From: Desulfobacteraceae bacterium
GTDB lineage: Bacteria; Desulfobacterota; DSM-4660; Desulfatiglandales; HGW-15
Assembly: GCA_003819975.1 (NCBI GenBank)
Contig: RPPU01000172.1
Coordinates: forward strand, 1-8,225
Length of the DNA: 8,225 nucleotides
Reading direction: 5' to 3'
Part shown: positions 1 to 5,961 of the stretch, in pieces
Layout: each line of letters starts with the position of its first letter
Numbering within the stretch: position 1 is the stretch's first letter
Translations under genes and position numbers: made by a program
The notes under the pieces: generated by a model
Databases searched by the model: none
What the model was told of the DNA's origin: nothing
The model's input: the letters and a program-made list of their open reading frames with translations, nothing else

Positions 1-1
1 C

Positions 2-283
2 GAAGAATTTCTGCTGACCAACCCCATGATCCAGGATGTGCAGGTGGTCGGTATCCCGGATAGAAAATATGGGGAACAGGTGTTGGCCGCCGTCCAGCTC
101 AAAGAAGGGGCTCAATCGATGGCGGACGAATTAATCGCCTTTTGCACCGGCAAAATCGCCCGGTATAAAATACCCAAGTATTGGCAATTTATGAAGGTCT
201 TCCCCATGACCGCCAGCGGTAAGGTCCAAAAATACAAGCTCCGGGAGATGTTCACCGCCCAGGATATAAAAGAAACGAATTAA
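2..283 (+). CDS. Acyl-CoA synthetase (AMP-forming), C-terminal fragment
   Basis: This is the 3' end of an ANL-superfamily adenylate-forming enzyme; the reading frame is open from the left edge, so the start and the large N-terminal domain lie outside. The 93 visible residues match the mobile C-terminal domain. They include VVGIPDRKYGE near residues 15-25, which is the typical VxGxPDxxxGE strand-turn, then ARYKIPKYW, then PMTASGKVQKYKLRE. The lysine of SGK (codon 221-223) is at the position of the conserved catalytic lysine of the A10 motif, used in the adenylation half-reaction. The wording of the YKIPKYW and FPMTASGKVQK segments is closest to medium/long-chain fatty acyl-CoA ligases of the ACSF2-like type, which activate fatty acids to acyl-CoA with ATP in the cytoplasm. 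Substrate-determining residues are off-window, so the substrate is not assigned. The gene converges on the minus-strand gene ending at 797. Confidence 0.9.
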   Translation, partial: EEFLLTNPMIQDVQVVGIPDRKYGEQVLAAVQLKEGAQSMADELIAFCTGKIARYKIPKYWQFMKVFPMTASGKVQKYKLREMFTAQDIKETN

Positions 284-796
284 AGCCGGCTGCGATCCTT
301 TGCTCCAGTCGAATCAAGCCGGAAACAAATAAGTACCTGCAGATAGAGACAATTCGTTTTTTCCTGAGATAAGGATTTCCCTCCTTTTCAAGAAAAAAAA
401 AAGGGGGGGGGGGAATCCTTTCCACTCAATGGCGGTTCCCTTTCGAATCTTAAATCTTTAATTCCAAATTCGACAGTTGATTCGCATAAGCGGAAGCAAA
501 TTCGGACAATGAGTCGATATTTCCGTATACCCATCAAGCGTTAAATTCAACTGCTCCGCAATTGAACAACTTATTAAAAAAACAGAATATTCGACAACGG
601 GGCCAATGCGAACTGCCGTTCACAGGTTGATGTTTGATTGTTCGTTGGCTAGACATATCTTTCTACTTATGCTCCAAGCACCACAAGCGATAACACTCCA
701 TTTCATCAGAAATAATTTCATCATTAAAATTACCTTTCTTATCGTAGTCACCAAGGCCAAAAAATTTTAATCGTTTTTTAAACCAAAAGGAGATTA
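284..796. other. Convergent intergenic region, no intact gene
   Basis: This 513-base gap separates two genes that end facing each other. It is AT-richer than the flanking genes and I find no credible start plus ribosome binding site in it. It holds an inverted repeat with A10/G11 runs at 371-420. On the minus strand it also holds several short stop-bounded stretches that read like protein (663-779, and around 460-580 with a frame change), which may be decayed coding sequence or chance. No promoter is needed here, since both neighbours end in the gap. Confidence 0.7.
371..420. terminator. Inverted repeat with A10/G11 arm, possible terminator
   Basis: The outer arms AAGGATT (371-377) and AATCCTT (414-420) pair perfectly. 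The inner left arm TCCCTCCTTTT (378-388) can pair with the G11 run (403-413) and A10 run (393-402), using some G-U pairs in RNA and a small bulge. The loop is about CAAG. It sits 88 bases after the acyl-CoA synthetase stop, between convergent genes, where a terminator would be expected. There is no proper T-tract after the stem, so intrinsic termination is uncertain. The exact length of the homopolymer runs may be a sequencing or assembly artefact. Confidence 0.4.
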
Positions 797-2404
797 TTAT
801 TGACTTTTCTCTTGTTCTTTTAAATAAAACGCCATCTTGCAGCGCGGCACTTGCAGCACGTCAAAACCGATCAAGACCAACGTATGATGCTTCTGCAACA
901 GCTCATTCGCGACGGCCGGCGGAATACTCCCCTTGGATATTGGGACAGCCGGAGGAATCGAGTCCGGCAGATCCGCTTTTAAGGCATCTTCTTTCGTCAC
1001 CCAATTGCCCATATTCTGCGATGTGGTCGTCAGCCATTGTTGCACCCTGGGTAAGAAATCGACCATATCGAGTATTACGGTTTCCGCCGGATAATTCACG
1101 TGCACCACGTTCACCCGATCCTTGCCCGGCTCCGGCGCCCGGCCGTATAAACGGATCGAATTCACGCCCGCAAAACGGCTGACGGCATTAAAATCGCTTT
1201 CCGATAATTCCGATCGGTCATAGGTTCCCAGATCCCGCATGTCCGTGCCGTTGGCTTCCCATAACGCGTTTTGTTGTTCGGCGCCATAAGCCCCGATCCA
1301 TTTAAAATAACCGATCGCCTCGCCGGTCCCGTCCAGGTCCGCATGTTCGCTGCCCGGACTCAAGCTGAAAGCACCCTCAGCAGTGACATAATATTGCTCG
1401 AACCGATTCCGCAAAATATTTTCGAAAAGCCTCCGGGCTTTATTCCTGTCGTCCACGGAGCCCTGGTTCCATAAATGTCTCACCAACATTCTTGTCCCGC
1501 GGTTCACGGCCAGCACCCATTCATGCAATTCGTCCCGACCCTCGGGAATGGGCTCGCCTAATTTCGCAAGAGTTGTCGCGAACATACGATCCCCGTAACG
1601 CAATGGGAATTCGGGATGTATGGCCCGGCCTTTATCCGCAAAAAGACCGAATATTTTCTCGGTACCCAGGAGATCTCCACCCTTGAGCAGTTTTCCGTTC
1701 TTTAGCCCGGGGCCCCAATAACCGGTCACCGGATCCTGGGCATTGTAGAACCACTGCAGGAGCGCCTTTTCCCATTCCGGTGAAAACGAATACAACCCGG
1801 TACGCCGCATATCCTCCGGTAAATAACGAATCTCGGATACCGCGACATAAGGAGTTCTAAATAGGGAGCCGAAAAAACCGGTCGTTGAAAACTCATCCAG
1901 ATAAGCCTTGAGGGTTTCCGGAGTGTTGATCCGGTCTAAAAAATTCAACGGGTATTTCAGGCGCAGCGGCACGCCTGCTTCCCGGGAAAGATCTTCAAGA
2001 TAGTTTAATACATTCTGAGTGGGCGGCAGATAAGTGAAAAAAGGATAAGTATCGTCCATGAACGCGCCGGTTCGCGGATTTTGCATACTCAAATAAAATT
2101 CCAGCTTCTCCTGAACATTTGCGAATTTCGGCACTTTTATAAGTCCTTCCCTTGTTTTAAGTTGCCGATGCAGGGCATTCAGGGTCGAAAAAGCTTTCCG
2201 ATATTCGGCCTTGTCGAGATAATAGACCATCCCGAGCATTTTCAGCTCAAATTCGGCCATATAATAACCTTCGGCCTTGAGTTCCTGGTTCATTTTAAAG
2301 AGCTCCCGCACCTTGGCCTTGGTCCGAAAAGCCATTCCGCCGGCAACGGTGATTAAGATGAATAGAGCCGATAATAAACCAACCAATAAACGTTTTTTTG
2401 TCAT
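797..2404 (-). CDS. Membrane-anchored protein with alpha/alpha-toroid-like repeats, function unknown
   Basis: I do not recognise the family. The 535-residue product starts with MTKKR followed by a hydrophobic segment at about residues 5-26, which reads as an uncleaved signal anchor or signal peptide, so the rest is extracytoplasmic. Three segments align with each other: QNPRTGAF (about 108-115), QDPVTGYW (223-230), and a degenerate copy AEGAFSLSPGSEHADLDGTG (342-361). Each is preceded by a helix of the pattern E-x-x-L and followed some 20-25 residues later by a helix. The QxPxTGxW/F pattern resembles the QW motifs of terpene cyclases and prenyltransferase toroids; HADLDGTGEAI resembles the D-x-D-x-T/G helix start in that fold. 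A toroid-like glycan-active enzyme is an alternative. The ATG at 2404 is preferred over an upstream one at 2458 because AGGAG sits 7 bases before it. A short repeat SIPPAVP/SIPPAVA is near residues 482-498. The AraC regulator gene lies 327 bases upstream on the same strand. Confidence 0.85.
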   Translation of the reverse strand: MTKKRLLVGLLSALFILITVAGGMAFRTKAKVRELFKMNQELKAEGYYMAEFELKMLGMVYYLDKAEYRKAFSTLNALHRQLKTREGLIKVPKFANVQEKLEFYLSMQNPRTGAFMDDTYPFFTYLPPTQNVLNYLEDLSREAGVPLRLKYPLNFLDRINTPETLKAYLDEFSTTGFFGSLFRTPYVAVSEIRYLPEDMRRTGLYSFSPEWEKALLQWFYNAQDPVTGYWGPGLKNGKLLKGGDLLGTEKIFGLFADKGRAIHPEFPLRYGDRMFATTLAKLGEPIPEGRDELHEWVLAVNRGTRMLVRHLWNQGSVDDRNKARRLFENILRNRFEQYYVTAEGAFSLSPGSEHADLDGTGEAIGYFKWIGAYGAEQQNALWEANGTDMRDLGTYDRSELSESDFNAVSRFAGVNSIRLYGRAPEPGKDRVNVVHVNYPAETVILDMVDFLPRVQQWLTTTSQNMGNWVTKEDALKADLPDSIPPAVPISKGSIPPAVANELLQKHHTLVLIGFDVLQVPRCKMAFYLKEQEKSQ

Positions 2405-2411
2405 GATCATT

Positions 2412-2416
2412 CTCCT
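2412..2416 (-). promoter_or_regulatory. Ribosome binding site AGGAG fixing the start at 2404
   Basis: On the minus strand AGGAG is followed by 7 bases and then the ATG at 2404-2402. The ATG at 2410 would have a 1-base spacing, and the longer frame beginning at 2458 would add 18 residues before the lysine-rich signal-anchor start. The site therefore decides the start. Confidence 0.75.
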
Positions 2417-2535
2417 GGATGAAATAGGTAATTTATTAAAACCGGCTAACGATTTCATAACTTTTCCCTGATTTTTTGGTCTGATGGTACAAAGGAATCC
2501 CTGTCAATGCACCCGTTCCGATAAGTTGCTTTGAC

Positions 2536-2549
2536 TACCTTATAAGGTA
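2536..2549. promoter_or_regulatory. Perfect 14-base palindrome, candidate operator
   Basis: TACCTTATAAGGTA is its own reverse complement. It lies about 130 bases upstream of the start at 2404, a plausible place for a dimeric regulator to bind. AraC-type proteins usually bind direct repeats rather than short perfect palindromes, so it may not be a site for the neighbouring regulator. No second copy was noticed in the window. Confidence 0.25.
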
Positions 2550-2679
2550 AGGGCGGAAATCTGAGGTTTCAGGCTGGAAGGGTCGGCTTGTATGGGGAGA
2601 CAATAAGTTACGGATTGTTGCAATGACATCGGTGCGTGGAAATCTTAAAAGATGGATTGAATATGGCCTGCATTTCCAT

Positions 2680-2698
2680 CCCGGCAATCCTTGCCGGG
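2680..2698. repeat. GC-rich hairpin CCCGGCAA/TTGCCGGG
   Basis: An 8-base perfect stem, CCCGGCAA (2680-2687) and TTGCCGGG (2691-2698), with a 3-base loop. It stands five bases from the AT-rich hairpin at 2703-2731. No T-tract follows it in the minus-strand direction, so as a terminator for the AraC gene it is not classical. It could be the GC stem of a 3' end processing or REP-like structure. Confidence 0.5.
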
Positions 2699-2702
2699 TT
2701 AC

Positions 2703-2731
2703 ATGTTTTTTCAATCCTATTGAAAAAACAT
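2703..2731. terminator. 13-bp perfect hairpin directly after the AraC stop
   Basis: ATGTTTTTTCAAT (2703-2715) and ATTGAAAAAACAT (2719-2731) are exact reverse complements around a 3-base loop. The structure begins at the base next to the regulator's TAG stop (2734-2732). The stem is AT-rich and contains A6/T6 runs, and no external T-tract follows it on the minus strand. It could be a weak bidirectional terminator or an mRNA 3'-end stabilising structure. The hairpin is certain as sequence; the function is inferred from position. Confidence 0.45.
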
Positions 2732-3826
2732 CTAGGAACGATTTTTACGGGCTTCAGAGGGGGTCATATCGATGAATTTCTTAAAAGCGGAATTAAAGGC
2801 CGAAGAGGAATTAAATCCGACATCCAAGCCAATGGCCAGAACAGTCAGATGATCGTTGGCAGGATCCTGCAATCTTTTTTGCGCCTCATTTACGCGGCGG
2901 CTGTTGATGAATTCGAAAAAATTCTGATGAAAATGATCATTGATGATTTGGGAGAGATGATGCACGGACATGCCTAAAACGCCGGCCAATTGCGGCAGGG
3001 AAATGTCGTTTTGCAGAAATAACTTGTCCCGATTCATGGCTGTCTCGATTTTTTGAAGATATTCAGCCGCCCGTTCAGGGTCTAAATTCGTCTTTTCATA
3101 TTTCTTTTTGATGAGTTCGTCATCAAAATCGATTGAGAGGATCTCGGGTTGCCTTAAGCTCGTATACACATTCCAGTAGATATAAACGGAAACAATAGAC
3201 AAGAAAAAATCCAACGACCGCGGCAACCAATCGAAAAATTTGAAGATCATAGCGCTAAGCCAAATAAGAACGGACTGAAACACAAAAGACCGCAGCCAAT
3301 TCAGATTGATGTTGCCCCAGGAAGACCGGGTCTTCTTAATAACAATCGCATAACGGATGATTTGGCGCACTGCCAGGACCAAATAGCCGAGCAGATGCAA
3401 CAACATCAGACGGTTGATGGTATCCGAGGCCTTTTGAAACGATTCATCGGAAAACCCAAATGAAAAAAAGATCATGAGCACGAGACCGGCCGCGAAAGGC
3501 AGCAATTGCCAAAAATTGGTGCGGGTCCATTGCACGGACCGGACGGTCAATAGCCGGACATACCATAAAATCAAAGGCCCGAACGCCCAATAAGAAATAA
3601 CGATGAAATCGTTCAGATGATAGAAGCGGATAACGGGTAGAATATGCCCTAAGGCATGGATAATAATATGCGCTGAAAAAATCAGAACCAAAATTCCGCG
3701 CACCCTATTGGCGCGCCGGTTTCCGCGCCGAATGGTCAAAAGAAATAAGGCCAATAAGAGACCTTGAAAGCCCCCCAGTAAAAGAAAAATAAGTAAGGAA
3801 TCTATTTGAAACAGCACTAAATGCAT
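2732..3826 (-). CDS. AraC-family transcriptional regulator with 7TM N-terminal domain
   Basis: The 364-residue protein has two parts. Residues 9-225 contain about seven hydrophobic helices (roughly 9-32, 43-66, 73-95, 105-125, 138-163, 180-197, 207-224), with basic residues after the first (IRRGNRRANR) as expected for a cytoplasmic loop. A cytoplasmic linker (226-265) leads to an HTH_18 AraC DNA-binding domain at 266-364. The first helix-turn-helix lies at about 275-297 (SLPQLAGVLGMSVHHLSQII) and the second at 326-348. The family signature region VGFNSSSAFNSAFKKFIDMTPSEAR closes the protein. Family knowledge: membrane-integrated AraC proteins of this type are common in Bacteroidota and probably couple a membrane or periplasmic signal to transcription. 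The ATG at 3826 is in phase with a modest AGAAGAG about 10 bases upstream. The ligand is unknown; the downstream gene at 797-2404 is the nearest possible target. Confidence 0.92.
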   Translation of the reverse strand: MHLVLFQIDSLLIFLLLGGFQGLLLALFLLTIRRGNRRANRVRGILVLIFSAHIIIHALGHILPVIRFYHLNDFIVISYWAFGPLILWYVRLLTVRSVQWTRTNFWQLLPFAAGLVLMIFFSFGFSDESFQKASDTINRLMLLHLLGYLVLAVRQIIRYAIVIKKTRSSWGNINLNWLRSFVFQSVLIWLSAMIFKFFDWLPRSLDFFLSIVSVYIYWNVYTSLRQPEILSIDFDDELIKKKYEKTNLDPERAAEYLQKIETAMNRDKLFLQNDISLPQLAGVLGMSVHHLSQIINDHFHQNFFEFINSRRVNEAQKRLQDPANDHLTVLAIGLDVGFNSSSAFNSAFKKFIDMTPSEARKNRS

Positions 3827-3848
3827 ACGGCAATATCTCTTCTATTTC

Positions 3849-3854
3849 ATTGTA
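3849..3854 (-). promoter_or_regulatory. Possible -10 box TACAAT for the AraC gene
   Basis: TACAAT on the minus strand lies about 22 bases before the ATG at 3826, leaving a very short leader that still includes AGAAGAG. The position of a -35 box would fall inside the palindrome at 3862-3881 and matches the consensus poorly. The call rests on the hexamer and its position alone. Confidence 0.22.
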
Positions 3855-3861
3855 GTTGAAC

Positions 3862-3962
3862 AGCGGCGTTCCTTCGCCGCTTTGGAATGCGGCGACGCGT
3901 CGCCGCTTTTAAGGCGCAGACGCGTCTGCGCACTCCAAAACGCGGACCAGAGCGGACGCTCT
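3862..3962. repeat. REPIN-like cluster of GC-rich palindromes
   Basis: Four hairpins stand in a row between two genes. A 7-bp stem AGCGGCG/CGCCGCT has loop TTCCTT (3862-3881). GCGGCGACGCGTCGCCGC (3889-3906) and GCGCAGACGCGTCTGCGC (3914-3931) are perfect 18-base palindromes. A 6-bp stem AGAGCG/CGCTCT lies at 3949-3962. The two 18-mers share the core ACGCGT and are enclosed by TTTGGA (3881-3886) and TCCAAA (3934-3939), so 3881-3939 is nearly one large inverted repeat. This is the layout of REPIN/MITE-type elements. One frame translates as MECGDASPLLRRRR, which I recall as a common spurious ORF start in some environmental genomes. The element may end the DUF3999 transcript and insulate the AraC gene. 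Confidence 0.75.
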
Positions 3963-3999
3963 CGTGTGATGAGCCCGCGTATCCTAAGACCTCCGAGAT

Positions 4000-5961
4000 C
4001 TACTCCGGTTTCCGTTCCTTCGGAAACAATCGGACGATCAAAAACATCAAGACCAAGGTCACCAATCCCAATACCGCATAAAGCCCCCAGCTTTTCTCGC
4101 TGAAATACTCCTTAATGCCGGAATCGAAGAGCGAAACCGCAATGGGTTCCGCCTTTTCCATCATAACCGACTTAGGCACAGCCTCCGCCAAATGGGCCTG
4201 CACCAGGGCCAGGTCGTATCTCGGTTCCCCGGCTTGGGAATTGCCTCCAAACAAAAAGTATTCACCGGGTTTGGTGGACAAAAAAAGCAGAGCCGGCGCA
4301 TGATAGCTCAGTTTCATCTTGCTCAATTCGATCGGTTGATTGTCGCCGTGGGCTATGATCATGCGGATCTCTCGGATGTTTTCCGGTAATGCCTCCAGTC
4401 CCAAACTCAAGCTCGTAGGCTGATTGGTGCGGTTTTGCCAATCCATTTCACGCCAACTCTTCCAGCCGGTCGGCCCGGGTTGCTGAATTTCAAAAACCAC
4501 TTGGCGTTTAAAAATACCGTGAGTTTCAAATTCCAGAACCTCCCTTTGCAAAGCGGATTCAGGCAAAGGAATCAGCCAGGAGGAGCTGTTTTTCTTTGGG
4601 TCGTAGACGGCCGTGATCGGAAATTCCTTGATCTGCTTTTCGCTGGCTCCCCTAAAGTACGGAATCTGAATCCCGTCTTTAACCAGGCGCAGGCCCGGCA
4701 GATCAGCGTCCAAAACGGTTTCCGGGTCGAGCACCACCCGGTAAAAGCCCGCCTCCGGGATCCGGATCTTCGCGCGCCAGCGATAACCTTTTTCCACAAA
4801 CGGCCCGCCGCTCATGGCGAATTTTTCCGCCAGGTTCTCGGGCCGCCATTGCCTATTTTCGATCACTTCCGCAAAAACCAAGCTTTGCTCGATACGCCGC
4901 TCCGGGTCACCGGGTGTCTCTTTTATTTCCGCACTCCGGCCCATACCGGACTGGGCGGCATATTGCCCCGGCTTATCCGCCAAAAAAACCAGACGCGGCA
5001 AACGAACCTTCAAATTCAACTCAACGATATTGCCTAAATAACGATTGCCCGGATTGAGTTTCAACACCAGGGAGCGGCCCGGCCAGGATTGTTGCAAAAC
5101 CAGCTCCAGTTTTTTCTCAGCCCGGTTGACGGCTGTGACTTCGCCGCGCAAAAGCTCCTGGAACTCTTGTTTGCCGCCCGCTACTGCTTGCCGACCCAAT
5201 TGCCAGGTTCCTTGAAATTGGGCGTCGGTTGTCAGGACCAGAGCCTCTACCCACAAACCGGAGCCCGGCAAAGAAGTTGAAAGCACCCGCTCCGTTCCTA
5301 TTTTTTCATCTGAAAAACGAAGCCGAATCGGTTTTTCCACATAATCTTTGGCCAGGTTGCGTCCCACAATATGAACCGACCGCACCTGCGGAACGGCTTT
5401 ACGAAACGCCTTATCAAAACCCTGAAAGCAAAGCCGGATCTGCTCGTAAACCGCCGGTTCCAGTTTGATCTCGGAGGTCAAACCGTCACCCGTATTTTGC
5501 AATGCTGCGTTTTGAATCAATAAGCGCCACTTTTGGGCATCTTTGACCTCCACATTGACTTGGCCGACACCTACCGGACCGATAAGGTCGATCTGCAGGT
5601 TTTCTATTTGAAAATTCTTCGGCAAAACAGCTTCCCAGACCAATCCCTTTTTTTTGTCCAGATAAATCCGACTGGGTTCCAATTTTAAACTGCGTGCATC
5701 CAGCTCTTCTTTCCAATAGAGTTCCAGGGAGCGGGGGTTCCCGTCCGGTCCGATCAAAGCCAGGTCCAGCGCCGACGCCGAATCGAACGCATTAGTCCTG
5801 AAAAACAATCCGGCCGGCAGGACTGCTTCCATCAAGCCGGGCTTGGCGACGTCCAAGTTGGCTTGAAAATGCCATTGTTCTTCGGCCCGTGCCGGCGTTG
5901 CAAACGCTAATGCGACCAAGACCAGAACCAACAGAATTTTAGCTGTTTTTAGTTTTCGCAT
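4000..5961 (-). CDS. DUF3999-like exported protein with C-terminal membrane anchor
   Basis: The 653-residue product begins with a signal peptide: MRKLK, a leucine/valine-rich core, and a likely cleavage after ATPARA at residue 26. A beta-rich extracytoplasmic body follows. A single transmembrane helix lies at about 625-645, after SEKSWGLY, with a basic tail (RLFPKERKPE), giving type I topology. The terminal layout and the adjoining DUF2339 gene match DUF3999 proteins, whose function is unknown. The body looks internally duplicated: RLVFLADKPGQY (about 323-334) and ALLFLSTKPGEY (557-568) are equivalent, each after a strand-rich stretch. The ATG at 5961 is chosen because AAAGG (5974-5970) lies 8 bases upstream; the GTG at 5970 overlaps that site and the ATG at 5967 is too close. 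It overlaps the DUF2339 frame by 23 bases, which suggests translational coupling. The family call is from memory of patterns, not a search. Confidence 0.8.
   Translation of the reverse strand: MRKLKTAKILLVLVLVALAFATPARAEEQWHFQANLDVAKPGLMEAVLPAGLFFRTNAFDSASALDLALIGPDGNPRSLELYWKEELDARSLKLEPSRIYLDKKKGLVWEAVLPKNFQIENLQIDLIGPVGVGQVNVEVKDAQKWRLLIQNAALQNTGDGLTSEIKLEPAVYEQIRLCFQGFDKAFRKAVPQVRSVHIVGRNLAKDYVEKPIRLRFSDEKIGTERVLSTSLPGSGLWVEALVLTTDAQFQGTWQLGRQAVAGGKQEFQELLRGEVTAVNRAEKKLELVLQQSWPGRSLVLKLNPGNRYLGNIVELNLKVRLPRLVFLADKPGQYAAQSGMGRSAEIKETPGDPERRIEQSLVFAEVIENRQWRPENLAEKFAMSGGPFVEKGYRWRAKIRIPEAGFYRVVLDPETVLDADLPGLRLVKDGIQIPYFRGASEKQIKEFPITAVYDPKKNSSSWLIPLPESALQREVLEFETHGIFKRQVVFEIQQPGPTGWKSWREMDWQNRTNQPTSLSLGLEALPENIREIRMIIAHGDNQPIELSKMKLSYHAPALLFLSTKPGEYFLFGGNSQAGEPRYDLALVQAHLAEAVPKSVMMEKAEPIAVSLFDSGIKEYFSEKSWGLYAVLGLVTLVLMFLIVRLFPKERKPE

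Larger units (their letters stand above)
2405..2731. other. Intergenic spacer, probable upstream region of the 797-2404 gene
   Basis: This 327-base spacer follows the AraC stop and precedes the toroid-like gene on the minus strand. It contains two tight hairpins next to the AraC stop (2680-2698 and 2703-2731) and a perfect 14-base palindrome (2536-2549). A consensus -35-like TTGACA lies at 2507-2502 on the minus strand, but no good -10 hexamer follows at 16-18 bases, so a sigma-70 promoter is not established. No tRNA or short gene is convincing. Confidence 0.6.

Noticed and set aside
286..322. CCGGCT...AGCCGG as a terminator of the acyl-CoA synthetase gene
   Set aside because: Only 6 pairs around a 25-base loop and no T-tract after it.
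787..823. AAGGAG followed by TTG on the plus strand
   Set aside because: The frame closes after seven codons and is antisense to the end of the 797-2404 gene.
2405..2458. Extra 18 N-terminal residues for the toroid-like protein (start at 2458)
   Set aside because: The AGGAG at 2416-2412 serves the ATG at 2404, and the shorter form begins with a normal lysine-rich signal-anchor start.
2502..2507. TTGACA on the minus strand as a sigma-70 promoter
   Set aside because: No acceptable -10 hexamer follows at 16-18 bases (ATCAGA, TCAGAC and CAGACC are poor), so the match alone is not enough.
2636..2977. 113-codon plus-strand frame
   Set aside because: Mostly antisense to the conserved HTH region of the AraC regulator, with no motif of its own.
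3882..4103. ORF beginning MECGDASPLL
   Set aside because: It is a translation of the palindromic repeat running into the antisense of the DUF3999 gene. I treat it as spurious and use it only as a marker of the repeat family.
4435..5037. 200-codon open frame on the plus strand
   Set aside because: It lies wholly opposite the DUF3999-like gene, has low-complexity proline/arginine-rich content, and lacks a ribosome binding site or recognisable motif. The minus-strand frame has signal peptide, membrane anchor and coupling to its neighbour.
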